From assembly GCA_002336895.1 (NCBI GenBank), contig DDFC01000008.1:124001-188000 (forward strand): 64,000 nt of DNA. Reading direction: 5' to 3'. The number at the start of each line of letters is the position of its first letter. Position 1 is the stretch's first letter. A program made the position numbers and the translations under genes. This stretch comes from Verrucomicrobiaceae bacterium UBA1938 (GTDB lineage Bacteria > Verrucomicrobiota > Verrucomicrobiia > Verrucomicrobiales > Verrucomicrobiaceae). Positions 46,374 through 54,313 of the stretch are shown piece after piece. The notes beneath the pieces are model-generated. The model did not search any database, was not told the DNA's origin, and saw nothing but the letters and a program-made list of their open reading frames with translations.

Positions 46374-46394
46374 CTGGTCAGTTTTCTGAACCAG
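46374..46394. promoter_or_regulatory. Operator-like site 3 (divergent region)
   Basis: CTGGT-N11-ACCAG, 21 bp; its reverse complement matches the regulator-adjacent site at 17 of 21 positions. It lies 51 nt from the symporter start and 38 nt from the ATG at 46433, so one repressor dimer could control both directions. Confidence 0.65.
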
Positions 46395-46432
46395 ACGAAT
46401 AGGCGCGCAAAAATCGCCCCCGGGTGTTATTC

Positions 46433-46963
46433 ATGAAATCTGCCGCCATGTCAGAAGCCGCGCCCGCCACCACGTCTCTGCCTTACACCGACACCAAGCC
46501 GGCCGGGCATGCCGATTTCTATTTTGCCATCAATGCCACCTTCCGCTTCATCCTGAGGCATCGTGGCGAGGAGGCGCTGCGGAGCTGCTGGCGGGACATC
46601 GGCGGCAGCTACTACCGCCCGGTTTCAAAGCAGTGGACGGAGCAGGGGATGCATGGCGTGGCGGAGTACTGGCGCGCCTTTTTCAAAGCCGAGCCCGGAG
46701 CCGAGGTGGAGGTGGTGGAGTCTGCTGACGAGGTGCGTCTGGAGGTGGCACGCTGTCCGGCCATCCATCATCTGCGTACGCACGGGCGGGAGATCGTGCC
46801 GCAGTTCTGCCAGCACTGCTATTTTGTCAATGAGGCCATCGCCTCGCCAGCGGGGCTCACAGCGCGTGTGTGTGGTGGCAATGGCACCTGCACTCAGCGC
46901 TTCATCAAACGCACGGTGGAAGCCGAAGCCCAAAATCTGGAGGACATCGCCACGGCATCATGA
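46433..46963 (+). CDS. L-2-amino-thiazoline-4-carboxylate-hydrolase-like protein, paralog 1
   Basis: 176 residues; an ATG at 46448 is also possible. Conserved features of the ATC-hydrolase-like family: a helical N-terminus (FAINATFRFILRHRGEEALR), a DIGGSYY segment and a cysteine/histidine-rich C-terminal part (IVPQFCQHCYFVNEAIA ... RVCGGNGTCTQRF). Known members hydrolyse C-N/C-S bonds; most are uncharacterised. It is translationally coupled to paralog 2 (ATGA overlap at 46960). Confidence 0.6.
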   Translation: MKSAAMSEAAPATTSLPYTDTKPAGHADFYFAINATFRFILRHRGEEALRSCWRDIGGSYYRPVSKQWTEQGMHGVAEYWRAFFKAEPGAEVEVVESADEVRLEVARCPAIHHLRTHGREIVPQFCQHCYFVNEAIASPAGLTARVCGGNGTCTQRFIKRTVEAEAQNLEDIATAS

Positions 46964-47505
46964 TCGGCTGCTACGACTTCTGCGGGCACTATGAGTGGAC
47001 CTTTGAGTGGCTGCGCCAGCAGGGCGGGCATGAGCTGGTGCGCGCCTACTGGGACGAGGCCATCCATCAGGACTCCCAGCTCCATGCCTCCCAGCTCATC
47101 GGGGAAAAAGGAATCGAGGGCATGAAGGAATACTGGGGCCCCACGCTGGCGGACGAGGGCGCGGTGTATGAGCGCACGGTCACGGAGGATGTCTTTCGCA
47201 TCGACATGCACGAGTGCCCCTCCAAGGGCTTTCTGCTGCGCAATGGGCTGCATCAATACGCCGACTACTGCGACCACTGCATGGGCTGGATCGGCCCGCT
47301 GATGCAGAAGGCCGGATTTGTCATCGACCACGAGCACAACCACTGCGGCCAGTGCTGGTGGGAGATGCGGCGCATAGACGATGCCTCTCCTGCCAGCGCA
47401 CCCGGAACCCTGGCAGGCACCAGTGATGTGCGGCTGCGCCCCGGCTGGAAATCCCCCGCCACCGACCACTATGAACGCGCCACGGATCCCGATGACAAGA
47501 CATAG
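46960..47505 (+). CDS. L-2-amino-thiazoline-4-carboxylate-hydrolase-like protein, paralog 2
   Basis: 181 residues with the same order of elements as its neighbour: FEWLRQQGGHELVRAYWDEA, a GIEGMKEYW turn that parallels GMHGVAEYW, and a Cys/His-rich C-terminus (YADYCDHCMGWIGP ... DHEHNHCGQCWWEMR). Tandem duplication with divergence is the simple reading, and the pair may form a heteromer. The Cys/His pattern suggests metal binding. The palindromic repeat starts 10 bp after its stop. Confidence 0.6.
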   Translation: MIGCYDFCGHYEWTFEWLRQQGGHELVRAYWDEAIHQDSQLHASQLIGEKGIEGMKEYWGPTLADEGAVYERTVTEDVFRIDMHECPSKGFLLRNGLHQYADYCDHCMGWIGPLMQKAGFVIDHEHNHCGQCWWEMRRIDDASPASAPGTLAGTSDVRLRPGWKSPATDHYERATDPDDKT

Positions 47506-47514
47506 CTTTGACCA

Positions 47515-47629
47515 GCCGCGCCAGCGTCTTGGAGTGCGCCAGCCCTCTGGCGCTTTCGGGTGTCCACCGGCCTGCGGAAAGCTCCAGAGGACTGGAGCAC
47601 TTCAGGACGCTCTCGCGTTCTTGTGCGCC
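47515..47629 (+). repeat. Palindromic interspersed repeat, copy B
   Basis: Ends are inverted versions of each other (left CGCGCCAGCGTCTTGGAGTGC, right end in reverse complement CGCGAGAGCGTCCTGAAGTGC). Two internal hairpins (GCGCCAG/CTGGCGC and CTCCAG/CTGGAG) lie between. It matches 15895-15996 in the opposite orientation. It ends at the start codon of the Kelch-type gene and supplies its upstream region. Confidence 0.82.
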
Positions 47630-48574
47630 ATGTTGCTTGTGTCACATGCAGGTGTCATTCACGCCGCAGACTGGCAGCCTCTGCCACCGCTGCCGGAGCC
47701 AAACGGTGGCTTCATGTGCGGGGTGCATCAGGGAAAGATCATCATCGCAGGCGGTACACGCTGGATGGATGGGAAAAAACACTGGCTGCGCGCCGTGCAT
47801 GCCTATGCCCCCGCAGAGGGAAAGTGGACGCAGCTGCCTGAGCTTAGCCACGCGCTGGCGTATGGGACCACACTGCAAACCGCAGACTCCCTGGCATGGC
47901 TGGGCGGCAGTGATGGCACGCAGCCGCTAAAATACCTGGAGGTTCCGGAGGGGGGCAAGATCCGCGTTCAAATCCCCAGCCTGCCGGATGCTGTCGTGCT
48001 GGCTGCTGGTGGTGTGGTGACTGGGAAATACATCGTGGCTGGTGGCACGCCGGATGCCGCCGACATCGCCGGTGTCACTCGCGCAGTGAATGCAGTGGCA
48101 TTTTCTGGTGGTATGTGGCATGTATCGCCTCTGGCCGGCTACCCCGGCAAGCCATTTGCCGTAGCCGCCTCCGCTGTGGCGGGGGATGAGCTCTTCGTCT
48201 TTGGCGGCATGAACTACGACGCCGCAGCCGCCGCGCCGGTCAATGCCACCGAGGCCTACGCTTTCTCACCCGCGAAAAACACCTGGCGCAAACTGCAGCC
48301 CCTCACCGTGGCCACTCGCGGCATGACCGCCGTCGCGCTCGATGATCAACACCTCTACCTTGCCGGAGGTTATTCCAACGAATTCACCGCCGATGCCTTC
48401 ATCTACGATGTGAAGTCCGACACCTATGCCAGAGCCAAATCACTGCCCTATGCCGCCATGGTGAGTCTGGTAAAGCTCGGCGATTACCTTTACTGCCTCG
48501 GCGGCGAGGATAAAAAGCAGTCCCGCACCGACAAATGCCACCGCATTCCACTGGATGCGCTGCGGCAGCCCTGA
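47630..48574 (+). CDS. Secreted Kelch-repeat propeller (N-acetylneuraminate-epimerase-like)
   Basis: 314 residues from the ATG at 47630; the open frame upstream is the palindromic repeat. A short signal-like start (MLLVSHAGVIHAAD) is weaker than normal, so the original start may have been altered by the repeat. Kelch blades: IIAGGTRWMDG, YIVAGGTPDAA, LFVFGGMNYDA, LYLAGGYSNEF, YCLGGEDK. The family includes NanM-type mutarotases/epimerases and galactose-oxidase-like proteins. It fits a pathway for sialic-acid-like sugars, but by fold only. Confidence 0.75.
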   Translation: MLLVSHAGVIHAADWQPLPPLPEPNGGFMCGVHQGKIIIAGGTRWMDGKKHWLRAVHAYAPAEGKWTQLPELSHALAYGTTLQTADSLAWLGGSDGTQPLKYLEVPEGGKIRVQIPSLPDAVVLAAGGVVTGKYIVAGGTPDAADIAGVTRAVNAVAFSGGMWHVSPLAGYPGKPFAVAASAVAGDELFVFGGMNYDAAAAAPVNATEAYAFSPAKNTWRKLQPLTVATRGMTAVALDDQHLYLAGGYSNEFTADAFIYDVKSDTYARAKSLPYAAMVSLVKLGDYLYCLGGEDKKQSRTDKCHRIPLDALRQP

Positions 48575-48581
48575 GGCGTTC

Positions 48582-49490
48582 TTATTTGGCCCCGGCTGGC
48601 TTCAGGCGGATCTTGTACCACGCGGCACCGCCTTCGGGATCGGGGATCTTGACCACATAGTGGTCTCCCTTCAGGCCGCCGCTGGTGGCGGCACGCATCT
48701 GGGCTTTGCCATAGCGCTCATTCGTGGTGGTGACGGAATCTACGACCAGGTCGAGAGAATGGACGGGGAAGGGGTAAAGATCGCACATGTCCGGGCCACG
48801 TGTGCCCTGGGTGCGCCACTTGGGCTTCCAGCGGCTGCCGTTCACATAGCAGGGGTCTTTGGCATCATCGTTCATGCCCACCTTGGCCTCACCGCCTAGC
48901 ACTGCCCAGTAGATGCCTTCCTTGGTGATGTGCAGCTCGGTGTTTCCATCCACATAGCCCTCGATGGTGATGGGCTTGTCCTCAGATTCATCTTTGCCCA
49001 CAGGCTTTTCCTTGCTCGCCATCAGGGGAGACAGTGTGCCTATCTCATCATTGAGCTGCCTGGCCCGTGCATCGGCGGCATTGGCATTGTCCAGGTCTCC
49101 GGATTTGAGCAGTGTCGTCTTGAGCTCCTCCAGCTTTGGCACGTAGAGCCTGTTCAGGCCGACCACACCGGCGCAGACTTTGGCTGAATGCTCGGTCAGG
49201 ATGCGAGCGGCCTCGGCTGGCAGATCAGGAGCGGTGGTGTTGGGCTTCACAGCCGGAGCGGCGGTGATGGCCGGCAGTCCGGTGATGATGGCATGGGTGG
49301 CGTTGGCACCTGCCAGATTCCCGGCGGACATCTGGGCTTTTTTAACCGCCTCCAGCTGGAGTTTGGTGGCCTCATTCAGCCGCTGAAGTCCGGACGAGCG
49401 CTTGGCCGCATACTCCGTATTGATATCCGCCAGCGTCGCCGCCTGGAGTTGTCCAAGAAATATCAGGCAGGGGATGAGGAGGCGTTTCAT
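48582..49490 (-). CDS. Secreted protein with helical GDL-type domain, function unknown
   Basis: 302 residues, signal peptide MKRLLIPCLIFLGQLQAATL. Two helical repeats with the same theme, LQLEAVKKAQMSAGNLAGAN and LEELKTTLLKSGDLDNANAA, fit the 'L-x-x-L ... GDL-x-x-A' pairs common in Verrucomicrobiota secreted proteins. The C-terminal part (~180-302: VDGNTELHITKEGIYWAVLG ... WYKIRL) is a beta domain. It shares the N-terminal theme with the protein at 2995-4056. Convergent with the Kelch gene, 7 bp apart. Confidence 0.75.
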   Translation of the reverse strand: MKRLLIPCLIFLGQLQAATLADINTEYAAKRSSGLQRLNEATKLQLEAVKKAQMSAGNLAGANATHAIITGLPAITAAPAVKPNTTAPDLPAEAARILTEHSAKVCAGVVGLNRLYVPKLEELKTTLLKSGDLDNANAADARARQLNDEIGTLSPLMASKEKPVGKDESEDKPITIEGYVDGNTELHITKEGIYWAVLGGEAKVGMNDDAKDPCYVNGSRWKPKWRTQGTRGPDMCDLYPFPVHSLDLVVDSVTTTNERYGKAQMRAATSGGLKGDHYVVKIPDPEGGAAWYKIRLKPAGAK

Positions 49491-49693
49491 GACTTGGTGC
49501 TCGTGATTTTGTCAAGGGTGGCTAGGAGTTCACATTAATGACAAACGATGAAGTGAGGCAAGCCGGAAAGGATGGCAGATGAAAAGGGCGCATGCCGGGC
49601 GATGCGCCATCCTCTGAATTTTAGGCTCCTTTGCGCGTGTCTTGTGTGCAGCACTGATGAGGGCTGCCGTTCTGCCTGCCGCGTATATTCAAC

Positions 49694-50587
49694 TCACGCC
49701 CGGCTCTTGTCTCCACGGAAACGGTTCCAGAACGAGGGCTTGCTCGGGATGGCGCGGCGGATTTCCACCACGGGTTTCTTTTTGGAAGCTGCAGCTGGTG
49801 TGGGTGGCGGAGCGGACTTGGGCTTCACGGCCTCTTTTTCTTTCTCCGGCGCAGCGGGTGGAGTGGGTGGCGGGCTGTCCTGGGTCTGAGCGGGGCCGTA
49901 AATCTCGCGTGTTTTCTGGTGCAGCATTTCGGCTTCGGCAGCGCGCTGCATGGAGTCGCGGATGCTGTTGGGCACGGCGTTTTCTGTCAGCGGTGGCAGC
50001 AGCGGATTGGGGCCTGCGGCCCAGGAGCCCAGCGAGGGCATGAGGGAGGAGATCTCTGTCTGATTATTCACGCGATGCAGACCGATGACGCGCAGTGAGG
50101 TGCCAAAGAGGTAGAAGATGGTGCCTTCGTCCAGACCTTCCACCATGCTGCCGCCACGCTGCAGGATGGGGTTGCCGCGCAGGATGATTTCATCCTGGTT
50201 GATGTAGGCCTCCTGGCAGAGTGCCTTGGCGGGCTCGTTGAAGTTCATTTCCAGGAAGACCTTGCCACGGGCACGCGCCTTCAGCGGCTTGCCATCGGCG
50301 GAGTATTTGAAGACCTGGATCGAGTCCGCAGCGATCTTCAGATAGGGCGGAAATTCCAGCTGCTGCGTGGAGATGCTCTTGGCCTCCATGAAGCTCATGC
50401 TCAGCAGGAAGCTCAGGTCTGTGGGAGACTTCACCAGCGTGGCGTCCTTGGCCTCGGTAGCTGTCTTGCCACTGGCTGCGGCATTCGTCGCAGCGGTGTT
50501 CAGGCCGGCGCACCCAGCGCACAGCAGCACCGATGCCAGCAAGGCTGCGGTGGCGGATTTGGACTGGAGGAGATGAGTCATCTGCAC
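49694..50587 (-). CDS. Outer-envelope lipoprotein, function unknown
   Basis: 297 residues; the ATG at 50581 is an equally good start. Lipobox LLCAGC with the lipid-anchored Cys near residue 25. Residues ~60-200 form a compact beta domain (YLKIAADSIQVFKYSADGKP ... GKVFLEMNF ... EIILRGNPILQRGGSMVEG) resembling LptA/organic-solvent-tolerance-like strands, though weakly. A Pro/Lys/Ala-rich tail (~235-297) follows. It has no operon partner. Confidence 0.68.
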   Translation of the reverse strand: MQMTHLLQSKSATAALLASVLLCAGCAGLNTAATNAAASGKTATEAKDATLVKSPTDLSFLLSMSFMEAKSISTQQLEFPPYLKIAADSIQVFKYSADGKPLKARARGKVFLEMNFNEPAKALCQEAYINQDEIILRGNPILQRGGSMVEGLDEGTIFYLFGTSLRVIGLHRVNNQTEISSLMPSLGSWAAGPNPLLPPLTENAVPNSIRDSMQRAAEAEMLHQKTREIYGPAQTQDSPPPTPPAAPEKEKEAVKPKSAPPPTPAAASKKKPVVEIRRAIPSKPSFWNRFRGDKSRA

Positions 50588-50630
50588 GGCTTAGATACAC
50601 CGGAAGATGCTTTTGCTCATCTTGAAATTA

Positions 50631-51167
50631 TTATAATTGAGCCGCAGGGGCTGTTCTGGTGGCTCCACGGCGCTCGTAGGAGGCAAAGCGCATGCCGTGC
50701 GCGTGCATGGCATCGGCCGGAAAGTCCTCGCGCTCAGTCATTTGCCACAAGGCGGGATCGATCTTGGGGAAGGGAACTCCGCCGCCCAGAGCGGCGTCCA
50801 CGTGGGTGAGCAGCAGGCGGTCGGCATGGGGCATGGCGGCGGCGTAGGCGTCTCCACCCCCGCAGACAAACAGCTCGCGGGCACCTTCTGCCCCTGCCAG
50901 ATGCAGCGCCTCAGCCACACTGGAAACCCTGTGACCGCAGGGCGGTGTGAAGTCTGACCTGTGTGTGAGCACCAGCGGGCGGTGGTCTTTAAACCAGCCC
51001 AGCATCTCCTCATACGTGCGGCGGCCCAGCAGCAGCCACTGGCCGCGTGTGGCTGCGCGAAAGTGCTCCTGATCGCGTGGCAGGCGCCAGGGGACTCCGG
51101 TGCCTGTGGAGATGAATCCATCAGCGGAGACGACGGCGATGAGGGTCAGCAGCGGAAGCGTGCTCAC
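50631..51167 (-). CDS. folA: Dihydrofolate reductase
   Basis: 178 residues. It reduces dihydrofolate with NADPH in the cytoplasm. Marks: LTLIAVVSADGFIS at the N-terminus (usual LIAAVDxNGxIG), PWRLPRDQEHFRAAT (W-x-L-P-x-D active site), LLLGRRTYEEM, PLVLTH and VCGGGDAYAAAMPHADRLLLTHV. The length is slightly over the typical 160. Its start lies directly after the stop of the upstream MBL-fold gene, so the two form an operon. Confidence 0.9.
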   Translation of the reverse strand: MSTLPLLTLIAVVSADGFISTGTGVPWRLPRDQEHFRAATRGQWLLLGRRTYEEMLGWFKDHRPLVLTHRSDFTPPCGHRVSSVAEALHLAGAEGARELFVCGGGDAYAAAMPHADRLLLTHVDAALGGGVPFPKIDPALWQMTEREDFPADAMHAHGMRFASYERRGATRTAPAAQL

Positions 51168-52142
51168 TCAGTAGATGGCGGATTCACCTTCGCAAAGCAG
51201 ACGTACCCGCTGCTCCAGTCCGCGCTCGCGGGCGGCTTTCATCAGGCGTTCGGCGGGCTCGTGCATGGGCTCGCCGCCCAGCGGAAAGGTGTCGTGGTGC
51301 ATGGGCACCATGGACTGCGCGCCCATCATTTGGAAGGCATCGAGCGCCTCTTCAGGGTTCATGTGCACCTGCCTGCCGCTGGGTGCGTCATATGCGCCGA
51401 TGGGCATGAGCGCGAGATCGATGCTGGCGCGTTTGCCGATCTCCTGGAAGCCGTCAAACATGGCGCTGTCGCCACAGTGGAAGAGGCAGCGCTGGGGGGA
51501 CTTGATGAGGTAGCCGCCGAACTGGCGGTGGGTGTCGTGGATCATGCGCGCGCCCCAGTGGCGTGCCGGAGTGAGGGTGATGCGCAGGTCTTTGAAGGTG
51601 GCGCTTTGCCATGTTTTAAGCTCCACGATGTGTCCGAATCCGCAATTTTTCACCACCTTGCCCACTCCTTCCGGCACGATGATGGGCTGGGCGGCGGCCA
51701 GCTTGCGCAGGCTGGGCAGGTGCAGGTGGTCGTAGTGCGCGTGGGTCACCAGCACGAGATCAATATGAGGCAGGTCATTGGCCCAGACGCTGGGGTGGCG
51801 CACGCGCTTCACCGGGCCGTGCCATAGAGCCCAGTTGGGGTCGATGGCGATGTTCACTCCGCCCACCTGGGCAAAGAAGCCGGCGTGGCCCAGCCAGGTG
51901 ACGGCGATCTCATCACTGGAGGCCACGGGCAGACAGCCAAAATCCTGACCTGGGCGGCGCGGGGCCAGCAGGGTGGGGATGAGCACCTCATTGAGGAAAT
52001 TGAAATTGCGTTTGCGCCAGCCTTCCGTGGGCAGCAGTCCGATGCGGTTTCCTTCCGTCTGTGCTTTCTTCAGCAGTCCACGTTTCTTGGGCGGACTGGG
52101 GTTTCCAGCCCCGCCAGATGAGGAAGCGGGATCGAAGAGCAT
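51168..52142 (-). CDS. NAPE-PLD-like MBL-fold metallo-hydrolase
   Basis: 324 residues. Metal motif THAHYDHLHLPSL with His134, His136, Asp138 and His139; the third His lies in ARHWGAR, and FHCGDSAMFDG and MPIGAYDAPS complete the phosphodiesterase/lactonase type of the family (NAPE-PLD, UlaG-like). The substrate may be a phospholipid or lactone. No signal peptide. Co-transcribed with the DHFR gene (no gap). Confidence 0.86.
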   Translation of the reverse strand: MLFDPASSSGGAGNPSPPKKRGLLKKAQTEGNRIGLLPTEGWRKRNFNFLNEVLIPTLLAPRRPGQDFGCLPVASSDEIAVTWLGHAGFFAQVGGVNIAIDPNWALWHGPVKRVRHPSVWANDLPHIDLVLVTHAHYDHLHLPSLRKLAAAQPIIVPEGVGKVVKNCGFGHIVELKTWQSATFKDLRITLTPARHWGARMIHDTHRQFGGYLIKSPQRCLFHCGDSAMFDGFQEIGKRASIDLALMPIGAYDAPSGRQVHMNPEEALDAFQMMGAQSMVPMHHDTFPLGGEPMHEPAERLMKAARERGLEQRVRLLCEGESAIY

Positions 52143-52270
52143 GTGCGGCTGCTAATTTCCAATGATAATTAACGAACCGGACCCGCAAATTCAAGAAATA
52201 ATGTGGGTAGGCGTGTAGCGGATGGAGGGACAGAAAAGAGGACTGGGAGCGCCCCTCGTCACTCATTGGC

Positions 52271-53137
52271 TTATTTCCTGCCCGCTGTTTTCACTGTGCC
52301 CACCGCTGTGACCCACTTGCCCTTGGTCACGATCTTCTCCACCACGAGGCCTGCGCGTTTGCCGGCGGCAAGGCAGTCTTTGGCCTGGGATTTGAGAATG
52401 CCGGAGAGCATGAGGATGCCTCCGGGTGCCACGGAGCGAATGAGCTGCGGAAAAGCGGCCTCAAGGACGTCGTGGAAGATGTTGGCTGCCACGATGTCCC
52501 AGGTCTGTTTGGGTTCCCACTTCAGTACATCCACGCGGGTGAAGCGTGTGCGCGGGGTGTCATTGCGGACGGCGTTTTCCTGGGAGATTTTGACGGCGGC
52601 TTGATCGTAGTCGCAGCCCCAGATGCGGGCGGCGCCCAGCTTTTCCGCTGCTATGGCCAGGATGCCGCTGCCGCAGCCGAGGTCGGCCATGGTCCACTTT
52701 TGCCCTGCGGCGTTTTTCTCCCTGGCGGCGTCCACCAGCAGGCGCAGCACGGTGGCGGTGGTGGCATGGTGGCCGGTGCCAAAGGCCATGTCAGCCGGCA
52801 CTGCGATGATTTCACGGCCTGGGAATTTGGCTCGGGCCTGCTTGATCTCGGCGGCAGTCTTCACCGCGCAGATGACAAAGGCATCCCGCACTTTCACCGG
52901 CGGCGGAGTTTGAGAGGAGTGTGCGGCCCAGTTTTCGATCTTCAGCTTGGTCACGCTGCCGCCAAACTGCTTTTGGATGGCCTTGAGGAGCTTTGGATCT
53001 TCGCAGTAGCCCTCCAGTTTGCTGGTCTTGCTGCCGGGGCTGCTGGTGACAACCAGGGTGACGTCGCTGATTTCCGCGAAACGTTCTTCCCATGAGTCAG
53101 CCGAACGTGAAGCTGTGAGTTTGGTCCAGACGAACAT
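52271..53137 (-). CDS. prmA: Ribosomal protein L11 methyltransferase
   Basis: 288 residues from the ATG at 53137; the longer frame would run back into the tRNA gene. It methylates L11 with SAM. The family signature AFGTGHHATT (usually AFGTGTHPTT) is followed by the SAM-binding DLGCGSGILAIAAEKLGA and by AANIFHDVL (NILA-like) and SGILKSQ. Thr-to-His and Pro-to-Ala changes in the signature are visible but within family drift. It ends about 130 bp before the MBL-fold gene's start region on the same strand. Confidence 0.87.
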   Translation of the reverse strand: MFVWTKLTASRSADSWEERFAEISDVTLVVTSSPGSKTSKLEGYCEDPKLLKAIQKQFGGSVTKLKIENWAAHSSQTPPPVKVRDAFVICAVKTAAEIKQARAKFPGREIIAVPADMAFGTGHHATTATVLRLLVDAAREKNAAGQKWTMADLGCGSGILAIAAEKLGAARIWGCDYDQAAVKISQENAVRNDTPRTRFTRVDVLKWEPKQTWDIVAANIFHDVLEAAFPQLIRSVAPGGILMLSGILKSQAKDCLAAGKRAGLVVEKIVTKGKWVTAVGTVKTAGRK

Positions 53138-53173
53138 GCTTTGTCGGAGGCGAATCCATCTCTCTGTGAGAGA

Positions 53174-53248
53174 TGGAGCGGGTGACGCGATTCGAACGCG
53201 CGACATCTTCCTTGGCAAGGAAGTGCTCTACCACTGAGCTACACCCGC
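53174..53248 (-). tRNA. tRNA-Gly (GCC), CCA encoded
   Basis: On the minus strand a full cloverleaf reads from GCGGGTG (acceptor) through TAGCTCAGTGGTAGAGC (D arm), CTTCCTTGCCAAGGAAG (anticodon arm, GCC) and GCGCGTTCGAATCGCGT (T arm) to CACCCGC-T-CCA. All stems pair and CCA is encoded (53174-53176). It lies 36 bp before the prmA start on the same strand. Confidence 0.97.
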
Positions 53249-53344
53249 TTTTGCGTTGGGATGGTTATACTGGCGCATGATCTGAATCGTGCAAGCGCAA
53301 AGTGTGTTTCTTGAGAATGATTTTTTTCAGACCATGCTGCGCCG

Positions 53345-54193
53345 ATGAAAACTCCCGCATGCATCTGGATCAATGGACGCGTCATCAGCACGGCAGACGC
53401 ACGCATCTCTCCCTTCGATCATGGGTTTCTGGTAGGAGATGGTGTGTTTGAAACTCTCGTGGCACGAGGTGGCAGGCCCTTCACGCCCACGCGCCACTGG
53501 CGGCGTCTGGTGAATTCATGCACGGCCATGGGCATCGCGCCTCCTGCGCAGGAGCTGTATGAGCGCGCCATGCTGGAGACGATGCAGGCCAACGGGCTGG
53601 GCGATGCACGCATCCGCGTCACGCTGACCAGCGGCGACGGTCCTCTTGGTTCAGACCGTGGAGACGCGCCCGCCACCATGACTGTGGCTACGACGTTGCT
53701 TAAACCCTGGCCGCCCACGGAGACGGTCATGACGGTGCCGTGGACGCGCAATGAGCGCAGCGCTCTCGCAGGCATCAAATCCACCTCGTATGCCGACAAC
53801 GTGCGCGCCCTGGCTCTTGCGCATGACCAGGGGGCAGGGGAGGCGCTCTTTGCCAACACGCGCGATGAACTCTGCGAAGGTACGGGCACCAACATCTTTG
53901 TGGTCATGGATGGCTGTGTGAAGACTCCGCCTCTCAGCTCAGGCTGCCTGCCTGGGGTGACTCGTGCGCTGGTGCTGGAAGCCTGCGCCGCCGCAGGCAT
54001 GCCGGTGGAGGAGAAAGCGCTGCCCATGAGTGTGCTGCAAACCTGTGATGAGGCTTTCCTCACCTCCAGCACACGGGATGTGCATCCGCTGGCACGCATA
54101 GATCAACGCAGCATGCCCGGTGCGGACGGTGCGGTGACGCAGCGCGTGGCACAGGCGTTCCGGGATTATGTGGCAGGGCGGGATGATCCTTAA
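53345..54193 (+). CDS. Class IV aminotransferase (branched-chain aminotransferase / aminodeoxychorismate-lyase type)
   Basis: 282 residues. PLP fold-type IV marks: SPFDHGFLVGDGVFETL near the N-terminus, IKSTSYADNVRALA with the Schiff-base Lys, and ELCEGTGTNIFVVMDG, the PLP-phosphate loop. PPLSSGCLPGVTRALVLE follows. It may be PabC (folate) or a D-/branched-chain aminotransferase; the presence of folA nearby slightly favours folate, but I cannot decide. Single gene. Confidence 0.88.
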   Translation: MKTPACIWINGRVISTADARISPFDHGFLVGDGVFETLVARGGRPFTPTRHWRRLVNSCTAMGIAPPAQELYERAMLETMQANGLGDARIRVTLTSGDGPLGSDRGDAPATMTVATTLLKPWPPTETVMTVPWTRNERSALAGIKSTSYADNVRALALAHDQGAGEALFANTRDELCEGTGTNIFVVMDGCVKTPPLSSGCLPGVTRALVLEACAAAGMPVEEKALPMSVLQTCDEAFLTSSTRDVHPLARIDQRSMPGADGAVTQRVAQAFRDYVAGRDDP

Positions 54194-54313
54194 AGCAGAA
54201 GACAGCCATGGCCGCAGCCAATGCCATTCATGCCTGACACCGCATTTTCGACTGTGCCAGGCGCAAGCAAGGGGGATTCAAAAAACTTGAAATAAAAACG
54301 CCCTGTCATACTC

